A stretch of 64,000 nt of DNA, from assembly GCF_001010945.1 (NCBI RefSeq), contig NZ_LBHB01000002.1, positions 913,501 to 977,500 of the forward strand, in the 5' to 3' direction. The translations under genes were made by a program, and so were the position numbers. This document shows positions 52,376 through 63,481 of this stretch, in pieces; positions within the stretch are counted from its first letter, which is position 1, and the number at the start of each line of letters is the position of its first letter. This stretch comes from Aurantiacibacter luteus. Lineage in GTDB: Bacteria > Pseudomonadota > Alphaproteobacteria > Sphingomonadales > Sphingomonadaceae. The notes under the pieces are model-generated. The model did not search any database, was not told where the DNA came from, and saw only the letters and a list, made by a program, of their open reading frames with translations.

Positions 52376-55213
52376 ATGACTTTCCGATACCTTGCCGGCA
52401 GCGCGCTGGCGCTCGCTCTCGTTGCAGCTTCGCCTGTCACGGCACAGGACGCCCCCGAAGCGCCCGCGCTCACCGCTCCTGAAATCGAATACACCGACTG
52501 GACACTGGACAACGGTCTGCGCGTCATCGCGATCGAAGACGACAGCACCGCAACGGTCACGACCAGCTTGTGGTATGAAATCGGAAGCAAGCTCGATCCC
52601 GAAGGCCGCAGCGGCTTTGCCCATCTGTTCGAGCATATCCTCAGTCGCAAGACGCTCAATATGCCCTACAACATGATCTACGGCCTTACCGCCGATGTCG
52701 GCGGCACGCGCAATGCTTCCAACGGTACCGACCGGACCAACTACTTCGAAACCGTGCCGGCCGAATATCTCGAGACCATGTTGTGGACCCACCGTGAGCG
52801 GATGGCATTCCCGGTGGTGGACGAGGAAGTTTTCGAGACCGAGCGCAACGTGGTGATGGAGGAATATCGCACGCGCGTGCTCGCGCCTCCTTACGGCCTG
52901 TTCCAGCGCGTGGCGATGCCCGAAATCGCTTTCGACGAGTTGCCGCATCGGCGTCCCGGAATCGGCAGCATGGAAGATCTGCAAGCCGCCACGCTGGAAG
53001 ATGCGCGCGCCTTTCATCAGGCCTATTACGGGCCCGACACCGCCACGCTGATCGTCGCCGGCAATTTCGACATGGCGAACCTGCGTTCGCTGGTGGACCA
53101 GTATTTCGCCGATATTCCCCCGCGCGCCAACCCGGTCGACGTGACCATACCGGAGCGCGAGGATCGCCCAACATCGCCGCGCAGCGTCACCGTGGCATCG
53201 CCCAATGTGCCGCTGCCGCTGGTCGGCACCGTGTGGCAATTGCCCGAAGCCAACCACCCCGACATGCCCGCGCTCAGCGTACTCGATGCGATCATGTCGC
53301 GCGGCCAGAGCAGCCGTCTCTACGCAGCCTTGGTCGAACCGGGGCTGGCGGTCGGGACAGTGCAGTATGCCTATGGTTCGGAAGAGGCAGGCCAATTCGT
53401 GCAATACGCGCAGATCCGTCCTGACGCGGAGGCAGCGCCGGTCGCCGCAGTGCTTGCGGCGCAAACGGCGCGCATGCGCGACGAACTCGTCACCCCTGCC
53501 GAACTGGCGGAAGCCAAGAACGAGATCATCGCTGGCACGCTTCGCGGACGCGAGACGGCACGCGGACGCGCTTTCGAATTGGGCGAAACGCTGGTCACGA
53601 CGGGGGATCCCCGCGATGCCGACCGGATGCTCGCGGCCGTTGCCGAGGTCACAGCGGAGGACGTCCGGCGCGTTGCGCGCACCTGGCTCGATCCGCAAGC
53701 GCGGGTCGATTTCACGCTGACGCGCGGCGAGTTCGATCCCGCTTCTTTCGCCAACCCGGTCCCCATGCCGACCTATCGTACCCTGCCGCCGCCCGTTGGC
53801 GAGCCGCTGGCAGTCCGTCCCGAAGCCGAGCGTGATGCCCCTCCCGGCCCGGGCGAAGCGCCGCTGGTGACCGTGCCCGATTTCGCGACGCACAGGCTGT
53901 CCAACGGAATCGAGGTGCTGGCGGTGCAGACCGGTGACGTACCGATAGCGTCGATGAACGTACTTCTGCCGGGCGGCAGCGTGAGCGATCCGCGCGCAAG
54001 GTCTGGCGTGGCTCAGCTTGCCGCGAACCTTGCCGAGCAGGGTACGAGCACGGCCAGCGCGCAGGAGATTGCGGCGCGGCTCGAAAGCCTCGGCGCCAGC
54101 ATGGGCGGAGGGGCATCGACCGACAATACCCGCTTTTATCTCAGTGCACCGGTGGCCAACATGGCGGCGGCTGGCGAGGTCCTTTCCGATGTCATCCGCA
54201 ACGCCAATTACCCGCAGGACGTATTCGATCGGGAACGCGGACGCGCGCTCGATGGGATTCGCGTGGCGATGAGCGAGCCCGGTTCGCTGGCGGCGATGGC
54301 GCTGCGACCGATCCTTTTCGGCAATGCGCCATACGGCAATATCTCCGGCGGCACCGTACAATCTCTCGAGGCGATCTCGCGCGAGGACCTGCTGCAGCAT
54401 CGCCGGACCTACTGGCATCCTGCCCGCGCACAGATAGTGATCAGCGGCGGTATCGCCCCTGCCGACGCCTTTGCATTGGCAGAGGACCTGTTCGGGGATT
54501 GGCGCTCCGATGCTCCGATCGCGCCAATGGTAACGCAGCGCGCCGGTCCCGCGGCCGAGCCCCGTACCGTGGTGATCGACATGCCCGATGCGGGCCAGGC
54601 AGCGGTGTATCTCGTCGCTCGCGGGCCGGGTCGCGAGAGCGCGGACTTCTTCCCGCTCGAACTCGCCAATGCGGTGCTGGGCGGGGGATCGAGCGGACGG
54701 CTGTTCGAGGAAATCCGCACCAATCGCGCCCTGTCCTACGGTTCCTATTCCGGCCTGTCAGAACTGGCGGACGGCTCGATCGTCTCCGCCAGCGCGCAGA
54801 CTGCCAACGAGACAGTCGACGAGGTCGTCGAAGTCATGCTCAACGAGTTCGCCCGCATCGGGACCGAGGCGCTGGATGACGATCTGCTCGACCGGCGCCG
54901 CCTGTTCCTGACCGGCGGCTATGGCCGCAGTCTGGAAAGTTCATCCGGCTATGGCGCGATACTCGCCAGCCTGCTTACGCAGGGCGTCGATCCGGCCGAA
55001 ATCGCGCGGTATGGAGAGCGTGTGAACGCGGTATCCTCGGCCCAGGCAACCGCCTCCGCGGCGCGTTACTTCGACCCGGCGAACGCAAGCGTCGTGATCG
55101 TCGGAAATGCCGATGCCTTCATCGAGGAACTGCGCGCACTGCGCGGCACTGTCGAAGTTATACCGGCAAGCGAAATCGACCTGTTCGATCCGCAAGTGCC
55201 GGCGGGCGGCTGA
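52376..55213 (+). CDS. Two-domain M16 zinc protease (pitrilysin family)
   Basis: A 945-residue exported protease. Signal peptide about 1-24 (VTAQ-D). The inverted zinc motif HLFEH is at residues 83-87, and the third ligand is likely Glu163 in VVMEEYR, the right spacing. The second M16 domain starts near 500 (FATHRLSNGIEVL) and lacks HxxEH (AANLAEQGT), so only the first half should be catalytic. Likely degrades peptides in the periplasm. ATG with TGGGGAC upstream. Confidence 0.93.
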   Translation: MTFRYLAGSALALALVAASPVTAQDAPEAPALTAPEIEYTDWTLDNGLRVIAIEDDSTATVTTSLWYEIGSKLDPEGRSGFAHLFEHILSRKTLNMPYNMIYGLTADVGGTRNASNGTDRTNYFETVPAEYLETMLWTHRERMAFPVVDEEVFETERNVVMEEYRTRVLAPPYGLFQRVAMPEIAFDELPHRRPGIGSMEDLQAATLEDARAFHQAYYGPDTATLIVAGNFDMANLRSLVDQYFADIPPRANPVDVTIPEREDRPTSPRSVTVASPNVPLPLVGTVWQLPEANHPDMPALSVLDAIMSRGQSSRLYAALVEPGLAVGTVQYAYGSEEAGQFVQYAQIRPDAEAAPVAAVLAAQTARMRDELVTPAELAEAKNEIIAGTLRGRETARGRAFELGETLVTTGDPRDADRMLAAVAEVTAEDVRRVARTWLDPQARVDFTLTRGEFDPASFANPVPMPTYRTLPPPVGEPLAVRPEAERDAPPGPGEAPLVTVPDFATHRLSNGIEVLAVQTGDVPIASMNVLLPGGSVSDPRARSGVAQLAANLAEQGTSTASAQEIAARLESLGASMGGGASTDNTRFYLSAPVANMAAAGEVLSDVIRNANYPQDVFDRERGRALDGIRVAMSEPGSLAAMALRPILFGNAPYGNISGGTVQSLEAISREDLLQHRRTYWHPARAQIVISGGIAPADAFALAEDLFGDWRSDAPIAPMVTQRAGPAAEPRTVVIDMPDAGQAAVYLVARGPGRESADFFPLELANAVLGGGSSGRLFEEIRTNRALSYGSYSGLSELADGSIVSASAQTANETVDEVVEVMLNEFARIGTEALDDDLLDRRRLFLTGGYGRSLESSSGYGAILASLLTQGVDPAEIARYGERVNAVSSAQATASAARYFDPANASVVIVGNADAFIEELRALRGTVEVIPASEIDLFDPQVPAGG

Positions 55214-57037
55214 TTACTCGGCCGCCAGCACCTCGGTCTCTTCGCTGAGCTGGCGGTTCCACATCTCCGCGTAAAGGCCGTCGCGGCGCAACAGGTCGAA
55301 GTGGCTGCCCGATTCGACGATGCGGCCCGCGTCCATCACGTTGATGATATCGGCATCGGCGATGGTGGAGAGGCGGTGGGCGATGGCGATGGTGGTGCGG
55401 TCGGCGCTCACCCGCTTCAAGGTCGCGAGGATGTCCTGTTCGGTGCGCGAATCGAGCGCGCTCGTCGCCTCGTCGAGCAGCAGGATCGGCGGGTCCTTCA
55501 GCAGCGTGCGGGCGATGGCCACGCGCTGCTTCTCCCCGCCCGAGAGCTTGAGGCCCCGCTCGCCGACCTCGGTATCGAAGCCCTGCGGCAGCAGCTCGAC
55601 CAGCGGCAGCACGGCGGCATCGCGCGCGGCGCGCTCGATCTGCTCCGCCGTCGCGTCGTCGCGCCCGTACGCGATGTTGTAGCCGAGCGTGTCGTTGAAC
55701 AGAACGCTGTCCTGCGGGACGATGCCGATGTGGGCGCGCAGGCTCGCCTGCGTCACCTCGCGGATGTCCTGCCCGTCGATCAGGATGCGCCCGGCGGACG
55801 GATCGTAGAAGCGGAACAGCAGCCGCCCGATGGTGCTCTTGCCCGCGCCGCTCGGCCCGACCAGCGCCACGGTCGCGCCCGCCGGGGCCTCGAAGCTCAG
55901 CTTGTGGAGAATCTGGCGGTCTTCCTCGTAGCCGAAATCGACATTGTCGAAGGTCACGACCGGGCGGCGCACCACCAGCGCGGGGGCGCCGGGCCTGTCC
56001 TCCACCTCCACCGGCGTGTCCATCAGGCGGAACATGTCGGCCATGTCGATCAGGCCCTGGCGGATCGTGCGATAGACCCAGCCGAGCATGTCGAGCGGGC
56101 GGAATAGCTGGGTGAGATAGGTCTGCACCAGCACCAGGTCGCCCGGCGTCAGCGCGCCCTTGCTCCATTGCCATACCGTCCAGGCCATCGCGCCCGCCAT
56201 CAGCAGGTTCATCACCAGCGCCTGCACGATGTTGAGCAGGCCGAGCGAATTTTCGGTCTTGATCGCCGCCTCAGCATACTGGCGCGCGGTGTTGGAGTAG
56301 CGCGCGTGCTCGCGCGCCTCGGCGCCGAAGTACTTGACCGTCTCGTAGTTCAGCAGGCTGTCGACCGCGCGGGCCATGGCCTGCCCGTCGAGATCGTTCA
56401 TGTCCTTGCGAAGCTTCACCCGCCACTCGGTGATGCGCTGGGTCAGCCAGACGAAGGCGACGACGGTGACGGCAGTGGCTGCGACCAGCTCCCAGCCGAA
56501 GACGGTCCAGAAGATGACCGAGACGACGATCAGCTCCACGGCCGTGGGCAGGATGTTGAACAGCAGGAAGTAGATCATCGAGTTGATCGACTTCGTGCCG
56601 CGCTCGACCACGCGGGTGACTTCGCCGGTGCGGCGCGAGAGGTGGAAGCGCAGGGACAGCTTGTGCAGCCGGTCGAACACGTCGCCGGTCAGCTCGCGCA
56701 CGGCGTCCTGCCCCACGCGTTCGAACACGATGTTGCGGACATTGTCGAACACCACGGTGGCGAAGCGGCCCGCGGCGTAGGCGAGCACCAGCCCGAGCGC
56801 CACGGCGAGCAGCGGGTCGCCCTCCGCGCTCATGGTGTCGACGGCCTTGGCATAGGCGAAGGGCAGGGCGAGGGTGACGCCCTTGGCGGCGATCACCAGC
56901 AGGGTGGCGATCGCGATGCGGCGCTTCAGGTCCGGCCGGCCCGCGGGCCAGAGGTAGGGAAGGAAGCGGCGCATCGTCGCCCAGTCGGCGCGCTCGCCCT
57001 TCGCCTGCTGGGCGGTACTGGTCCCAAAATCTCTCAC
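55214..57037 (-). CDS. Atm1-type ABC exporter (ABCB7/HMT1 family)
   Basis: A 607-residue half-transporter: six membrane helices (about 40-330) followed by an ATPase domain with Walker A GPSGAGKST, signature LSGGEKQRVAIA and Walker B ILLLDEATSALD. N-terminal RRTGEVTRVVERGTKSINSM is the Atm1-family mark for glutathione-type substrates. Exports glutathione conjugates or iron-sulfur precursors in related proteins. Convergent with the M16 protease; the two stop codons are adjacent. Confidence 0.93.
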   Translation of the reverse strand: MRDFGTSTAQQAKGERADWATMRRFLPYLWPAGRPDLKRRIAIATLLVIAAKGVTLALPFAYAKAVDTMSAEGDPLLAVALGLVLAYAAGRFATVVFDNVRNIVFERVGQDAVRELTGDVFDRLHKLSLRFHLSRRTGEVTRVVERGTKSINSMIYFLLFNILPTAVELIVVSVIFWTVFGWELVAATAVTVVAFVWLTQRITEWRVKLRKDMNDLDGQAMARAVDSLLNYETVKYFGAEAREHARYSNTARQYAEAAIKTENSLGLLNIVQALVMNLLMAGAMAWTVWQWSKGALTPGDLVLVQTYLTQLFRPLDMLGWVYRTIRQGLIDMADMFRLMDTPVEVEDRPGAPALVVRRPVVTFDNVDFGYEEDRQILHKLSFEAPAGATVALVGPSGAGKSTIGRLLFRFYDPSAGRILIDGQDIREVTQASLRAHIGIVPQDSVLFNDTLGYNIAYGRDDATAEQIERAARDAAVLPLVELLPQGFDTEVGERGLKLSGGEKQRVAIARTLLKDPPILLLDEATSALDSRTEQDILATLKRVSADRTTIAIAHRLSTIADADIINVMDAGRIVESGSHFDLLRRDGLYAEMWNRQLSEETEVLAAE

Positions 57038-57100
57038 GATGTTCCGCTAGGTGGGGACTGCCTCGCCTTCGACAAGGCGCGCGGTTGCGGCACAGAGGAC

Positions 57101-58087
57101 TCAGGGCAGGCGGCTGGCCCGCTCGTTGAAATTCCATGCAGCGCCGAGCGGCGCGCCGCGTGGCACGTCGAACATCACCTGCCGGGTGCGAAAATCGATG
57201 GCGACGCGCTCGAACACGCGCAGCTCGGTCATGCCGAGAATCATTGCCGGTTCGTCCTGCAGGCCGAGTGCGCGAAAGGTCGGCGAATCGGCAAAGGTCA
57301 CGGCGACGTTGCCGAGCGCGATGCGGTCGATCTCCAGCGCGCGGACGAGCTGCGTGTCACCCACGATCCGCACGCCGTTCACGTCGGTCATGCTCGCCTG
57401 CTCGAGCACGTGGCGGCGGCGCAGGCGCTCGCGCAGGGCGGGGTTGCCGATCGATCCGGTGGCGCCGGTATCGATGATGATCGCCGTACGCACCCCGTCC
57501 ACCAGGGCGCGGTGGATGATGAGCTGGCCCAGTTCCCTTTGCGCCCGTACGACGATCTCAAAGCCGGTCGGGCGCCCCTCCTCCAGGCTGTCGACGACGT
57601 GCATCTCGCCGCTGCGGAAGTCGAGCAGCACGCGCTGGTCCTGCAGCGAATCGAGGCCGAGGATGCCGTCCGCGCCGCCGATGTTGGTGGCCTCGAGGAT
57701 CGGCGCGGTGCGGATGGTGCGGGTGCGCGACCCGAGCGTAAAGCCTTCGACCATGGTGGTCTCGACCGGGCGTTCGCTTGCCATCCCGACGAGGTTCGCG
57801 CTTTGCCGGTCGGTCAGGGCGAGCCGCTCGGCCAGCGCGCTGGACACGACCGTCGCCTGCGAACCCGTGTCGACGAGGAAATCGAAAGGCCCCTCGCCGC
57901 CGATGATGACGGGCACGGTCAGGCGGCGGAAACGCTCCACCTCGAGCGCGAGGATCTCGATTTCGCTCAGCGTTTCCTCGGCAACGACGGGCTCGGCGCC
58001 TTGCGATGGGGGTTGAGGCAGCGGATCGGCTAGCGCTGTCGCGGGCAGGGCGGCGGCGATCAGGAACGTGACGGCGAGCCTGTGCAT
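57101..58087 (-). CDS. Exported retropepsin-like aspartic protease with two DTG lobes in one chain
   Basis: A 328-residue protein with a signal peptide (about 1-20, ATALA-D). Two retropepsin modules repeat in series: FLVDTGSQATVV (Asp73) with ADGILGLDSL, then IIIDTGATGSIG (Asp206) with PAMILGMTEL. Each has the catalytic DTG and the hydrophobic-hydrophobic-Gly partner, followed by a similar LDFRSGEMHV/IDFRTRQVMF strand. So one chain holds both catalytic aspartates, as in pepsin. Start ATG 58087 with GGGAGAAG upstream. Substrate unknown. Confidence 0.88.
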   Translation of the reverse strand: MHRLAVTFLIAAALPATALADPLPQPPSQGAEPVVAEETLSEIEILALEVERFRRLTVPVIIGGEGPFDFLVDTGSQATVVSSALAERLALTDRQSANLVGMASERPVETTMVEGFTLGSRTRTIRTAPILEATNIGGADGILGLDSLQDQRVLLDFRSGEMHVVDSLEEGRPTGFEIVVRAQRELGQLIIHRALVDGVRTAIIIDTGATGSIGNPALRERLRRRHVLEQASMTDVNGVRIVGDTQLVRALEIDRIALGNVAVTFADSPTFRALGLQDEPAMILGMTELRVFERVAIDFRTRQVMFDVPRGAPLGAAWNFNERASRLP

Positions 58088-58175
58088 GGCTTCTTCTCCC
58101 GCTCGCCGACGCATCCCGGCTGCGGCGAGCTCCGCCGGTATAGCATCCTATCCGTGGCATCCCAAGCGGGAGGCT

Positions 58176-59711
58176 TCAGCGTGGAGCGGGGACCATGCGC
58201 GAAAGACCCGCGCGGCCGAGGGCGGCGGCGGCGAGATGGTGGATTTCGCCGTAGGCGGGGTGCCGCGTCTGCCGCAGCGTGACCAGCCACAGCAGGATCC
58301 CGGCGATCACGGCGGCGGCGACCTGCACGAAGCCCGCCTCGTCCGGCGCGGCCCACAGGCGGTAGGACAGGGCCACCGGCAGCACCGCGGCGCCCGTCGC
58401 GAGCGCCGACATGGCCCAGACGCGCAGCAATGCGCTCCAGCGGAAGCCGACGACCGAGTGCAGGAAAGGCGCATGGATGGCGAGCCAGGCGAGGCCGTAG
58501 GCGACGCGGCTGGCGGCGGCGGCTTCCAGCGAGACCGTGGCGGCCAGCGCCAGCAGCACGACAGATACCGCGGTATCGAGCGCGAACCGCCAAAGCAGCG
58601 GCCGCATCCGCTTAAGCAGGATGGGCAGTTCGACGTGCAGCGGCAGGGCGATGAACAGGATCTGCGAGACCGCGATCCATTCCAGCGGCCGCGCCGCGCC
58701 CAGCCAGTTCGCGCCGTAGAGCATGGCGATGACCGGCACCGAGCAGGCGGCGAGGCCTGCCATCGCCGGCCAGGTGATCGCGGTGACGCTGGCGGCGACG
58801 CGCTCGTAATGCGCGCCAAGGTCCTCGCCCGCGTCGCGCGCGCGCGCGAATGCAGGGTAGAAGACCGTCGCCAGCCCGCCCGAGACCAGCAAGCGAAGCT
58901 GCGCCGCCAGCCCCCATGCGCGGGCGAACAGGCCGACCGCCACGGTATCGAGCAGGCGGCCGATCAGCAGCTCGGGCAGCCGCGCGCCGGTTTGCGAGAG
59001 GGCCGACAGCACGGTCGAGAAGCCGCCGAAGCGCAGCACCGGCAGCGCGCCGGTCAGCCGCGGCGGGATCGGCAGGCGGCCGCCGATGCGCCACTGGGCG
59101 ATCCCCGCGCGCGCCACCTGCTGGGCGAAGGCGCCCCAGGCGAGCGCCATGGCGCCCCACCCGCGCGAGGCGAGAGCGAGTGCCACCGCGGCGTTCGCCA
59201 GCACCACCCCGATCTCGATCATGGTGTTGGAGCGGAAGTCCAGCTCGCGCTGCAGCAGCGCCATCGGCACCGTCGCCAAGGGCACGAAGAAATAGCTCGC
59301 CGCGATCACCAGCAGCAGCGGCAGCAGGCCGGGCATGGCGTAGAAGGCGGCGGCGGGCCAGGCGGCCAGCACGCAGGCAATCGCGATCGCCCAGCTGATC
59401 GCCAGCGAGACGGTGAAAGCGGTGCGGATCGTCTCGTCGGTCAGCTCGCGCTCGCCAGCGACGAATCGGTTGATGCCGAATTCCTGCAATACCGCGAGCA
59501 GGCTGACGAAGGAAAAGGCGATGGTGAAGAGGCCGAGCTCGTCGGGATCGATGAACCAGCGCGCCAGCACGACGCTCGCCGCGAACTGGATGGCAAAGGC
59601 ACCGAACTGGCTCGCCATCGCCAGCGCCGCCGCGCCGCGCACGCTCATCTTCGTCGCGGGTGGCCGGACGCGGATTTCCGCGCCGCTGGTTGGGGGTCGG
59701 GTGCTCGCCAT
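58176..59711 (-). CDS. Oligosaccharide flippase (Wzx-like polysaccharide transporter)
   Basis: A 511-residue protein with about 12-14 membrane helices of the MOP exporter superfamily; LARWFIDPDELGLFTIAFSFVSLLA and GRLLDTVAVGLFARAW are typical of the LPS/O-antigen flippase group. It probably moves lipid-linked sugar across the inner membrane. It follows the GT2 gene by 3 bases, forming a small envelope-polysaccharide unit. Confidence 0.88.
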   Translation of the reverse strand: MASTRPPTSGAEIRVRPPATKMSVRGAAALAMASQFGAFAIQFAASVVLARWFIDPDELGLFTIAFSFVSLLAVLQEFGINRFVAGERELTDETIRTAFTVSLAISWAIAIACVLAAWPAAAFYAMPGLLPLLLVIAASYFFVPLATVPMALLQRELDFRSNTMIEIGVVLANAAVALALASRGWGAMALAWGAFAQQVARAGIAQWRIGGRLPIPPRLTGALPVLRFGGFSTVLSALSQTGARLPELLIGRLLDTVAVGLFARAWGLAAQLRLLVSGGLATVFYPAFARARDAGEDLGAHYERVAASVTAITWPAMAGLAACSVPVIAMLYGANWLGAARPLEWIAVSQILFIALPLHVELPILLKRMRPLLWRFALDTAVSVVLLALAATVSLEAAAASRVAYGLAWLAIHAPFLHSVVGFRWSALLRVWAMSALATGAAVLPVALSYRLWAAPDEAGFVQVAAAVIAGILLWLVTLRQTRHPAYGEIHHLAAAALGRAGLSRMVPAPR

Positions 59712-59714
59712 CGC

Positions 59715-60728
59715 CTAGCCGGCGTGGACGAGCGCGGCGGCGAGGCGGGCAGCGCGCCCTGGCATGCCGAAGGTGACGAGCCGTGCCGCGGTGCGCCACA
59801 GGCCCACGCGGTCGCCGCCTTCCTGCACGTGCGTCATGATGTGATCGAACCCGTCGCCCGCCAGGCTGGTGCGCGAGAAGGCGAGGGCGCGGGCGAGTCG
59901 CGCGCGAACTTCGCGGTCCACCCCGTCGCGGCCGAACAATGCGTCGAGCTGGCCGAGGGGGGGCAGGGCATCGATATGCGCCGTGGGATCGGGCCGTCCC
60001 GCTTGTCGCTCGCGCCAGGCCATCAGCGCGACCGAGTGGCCGATCTGCTGTTCGGTCGCGTGGCGGCTGGAGACCTGGCCGGCATAGTGGCGATAGCGAA
60101 TCAGGCGCATCGGCAGGTTGGCCATCTTGGTGACGCTCGCCAGCCGCAGCCACAGGTCGTGGTCCTCCACGTGGCGATAGGCGCGGTGATAGCCGCCGAC
60201 CGAAAGCACCACGTCACGGCGATAGGTCACGGCCGGGTGGCACAGCAGGTTGCGATCCTCGAGAATGGCGCGGGCGAACTCGGCGTTCTCGACCGGGTGG
60301 TCGCGGCCCCCGGTGGCGAAGGGCCGGCCGAACTCGTCGATGTCCTCGCTCCAGCTGCCGACGACGCCGTGATCGGGGTTGGCGTCAAGGAAGGCGACCT
60401 GGCGGGCGAAGCGCTCGGGAAGGCAGATGTCGTCGGCATCCATGCGGGCGACCAGCGGCGCGCGCGATTCGGCGAGCAGCTGGTTGAGGCTCGTCACCAG
60501 CCCGCGATTCTCCCGCGAGATGATCCTGATTCGCGAATCGATGGCGGCGTAGTGGCGCGCGATCGCCAGGCTCGAATCGCGCGAACCGTCGTCGAGGATG
60601 AGGAATTCGAAGTCCTCGAAGGTCTGCGCCAGCACGCTCTCTATCGCGGGCGCGAGGAAGCGCTCGCCGTCGTAGACGCTCATCGCCACTGAAAGGGCGG
60701 GGGCCTTGGCTTGGGTGTCGGCGGGCAT
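59715..60728 (-). CDS. Family 2 glycosyltransferase
   Basis: A 337-residue GT-A enzyme: ALSVAMSVYDGERFLAPAIESVL start, the nucleotide-sugar/metal motif ARMDADDICLPERF, and the acidic LWLR motif (HVEDHDLWLRLA). It would add a sugar to a glycan, consistent with the flippase gene directly downstream. Start uncertain: ATG 60728 fits the domain; ATG 60806 would add 26 residues. Confidence 0.9.
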   Translation of the reverse strand: MPADTQAKAPALSVAMSVYDGERFLAPAIESVLAQTFEDFEFLILDDGSRDSSLAIARHYAAIDSRIRIISRENRGLVTSLNQLLAESRAPLVARMDADDICLPERFARQVAFLDANPDHGVVGSWSEDIDEFGRPFATGGRDHPVENAEFARAILEDRNLLCHPAVTYRRDVVLSVGGYHRAYRHVEDHDLWLRLASVTKMANLPMRLIRYRHYAGQVSSRHATEQQIGHSVALMAWRERQAGRPDPTAHIDALPPLGQLDALFGRDGVDREVRARLARALAFSRTSLAGDGFDHIMTHVQEGGDRVGLWRTAARLVTFGMPGRAARLAAALVHAG

Positions 60729-60806
60729 GGGTTCCGGCAAGGGTTGTTCGAACGCCAGCTTCTCTAGCCGCGCGCGCGTAAAGATACCTTCAACACCGGT
60801 TACCAT

Positions 60807-60922
60807 GCGCGCCGGGCGGTGGTCCCGCCTTGTATATGCAGGGGAAAATCCCACCTGGAGGCGGAGGAAAGGGCGCCGCGGGAACCTTTTTCGCCGATTT
60901 GAAATAAAATTCCAAAAAGGCG
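60807..60922. other. Region between the GT2 gene and the rRNA promoter
   Basis: No gene seen. It holds a purine-rich stretch (GGAGGCGGAGGAAAGGG) and an AT-rich segment (TTTGAAATAAAATTCC) just before the rRNA -35, which could serve as an UP-element. Confidence 0.5.
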
Positions 60923-60951
60923 TTGACGCGACTCAAACCCCCCCATATATG
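60923..60951 (+). promoter_or_regulatory. rRNA operon promoter
   Basis: TTGACG (60923-60928) and TATATG (60946-60951) are separated by 17 bases, with an AT-rich upstream segment. The position about 375 bases before mature 16S matches typical rrn P1 promoters. Confidence 0.75.
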
Positions 60952-61076
60952 GCCTCTCACCGACGGGGCGCTGACGGTTTCAACCGGAACGCTCCACTCG
61001 GTCGCCAACATAGACGGATAGCCGGTCCCCCGGTGTAAATCGGGGATACCTTCGCTGTCCGCCTATTAATGTTGAG

Positions 61077-61089
61077 TGGCTCTTTGACA
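61077..61089 (+). promoter_or_regulatory. boxA antitermination signal in the rRNA leader
   Basis: TGGCTCTTTGACA closely matches the boxA consensus TGCTCTTTAACA, about 130 bases downstream of the promoter. The leader (60952-61324) has no ORF of note. A related sequence occurs in the 16S-23S spacer at 63305-63314. Confidence 0.7.
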
Positions 61090-61101
61090 TCGTTGGTTAT
61101 A

Positions 61102-61126
61102 GATGAAGGGACATGTGGGCGACGGC
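61102..61126 (+). other. 5' strand of the 16S processing stem (RNase III)
   Basis: GATGAAGGGACATG (61102-61115) pairs perfectly with CATGTCCCTTCATC (62887-62900); the pairing extends to about 25 bp (61102-61126 with 62876-62900) with two mismatches. The stem encloses the 16S rRNA, as in rrn precursors cut by RNase III. Confidence 0.85.
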
Positions 61127-61324
61127 GCCCGGTCCGGGGACCTCAAGGCTCCGAGTACCGGTTAACCTAAGCCGATTGCCACATCCTTTGCTCGCACCAC
61201 GCGGGCGCTGGGTGATGCATGTCCTTCGTATCCATTACGTTTGACAGTGCAGGTATCGGCTCCTTGAAGCTCTTGCTTGTCGGTCTGGCGGGTTTCGACC
61301 CGTGGCCGGTAGGTGAGTGACACA

Positions 61325-62818
<1,494 letters not shown>

Positions 62819-62875
62819 TGCCACGAAAGCGTCGACGCTAGCCGTCGGAATAGCTTCGCGGCTTCCAAAGAACAT

Positions 62876-62900
62876 GCCGTCGTCCTCATGTCCCTTCATC
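62876..62900 (+). other. 3' strand of the 16S processing stem (RNase III)
   Basis: Complement of 61102-61126; see that entry. It lies about 65 bases after the 16S 3' end. The remaining spacer to tRNA-Ile (62901-62991) shows no further feature. Confidence 0.85.
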
Positions 62901-62991
62901 ACTGGAAACCTTCGCGCTGCCCTTGCGGCGAGCGCGATGGCGTCTGAGCTGGCTCGCGCCGCTTCGGCAGTTTGCCGTCAGCCGGCGCCGA

Positions 62992-63068
<77 letters not shown>

Positions 63069-63082
63069 TCTTTCAGGCACAA

Positions 63083-63158
63083 GGGGCCTTAGCTCAGCTG
63101 GGAGAGCACCTGCTTTGCAAGCAGGGGGTCATCGGTTCGATCCCGATAGGCTCCACCA
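63083..63158 (+). tRNA. tRNA-Ala (TGC)
   Basis: The acceptor stem is GGGGCCT/AGGCTCC with one G-U pair, the anticodon loop TTTGCAA contains TGC, the T-loop is GTTCGATCC, and CCA is encoded. It follows tRNA-Ile by 14 bases. Confidence 0.98.
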
Positions 63159-63481
63159 GTTCGAGCGTAGCGAGAACGGCCAGCGCGGCTGGCGCGCCAC
63201 AAGCCGCGGCTTTTCCGCGACTGACGGCGCCTCGCCCGACATTAGTTTCCAGGATGAAGAGAAAACGGATCCGGCATCTGGCCGGTAGGCGGTTTCGTAC
63301 CGCCGTCTTTGACATTGTGAATGGGTTTTTAAATCGATGCCGCGAGGTGTCGTCGTGCTGGTTTTGGCCAGTCGATGGCAAATCGCAAATCAATCAAATT
63401 GATTATCTGGCTGAGATAATTCCTCCGCGCCATTGTATCGGGCAAGCGTTATGCAGGCTTGTCGTTGATGGTGTGGATTCT
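63159..63481 (+). other. tRNA-Ala to 23S spacer
   Basis: No gene seen. GTCTTTGACA (63305-63314) matches a second boxA. The AT-rich stretch TCAATCAAATTGATTATC around 63390 is a small palindrome (ATCAATCAAATTGAT region) that may fold in the 23S precursor. Confidence 0.5.
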
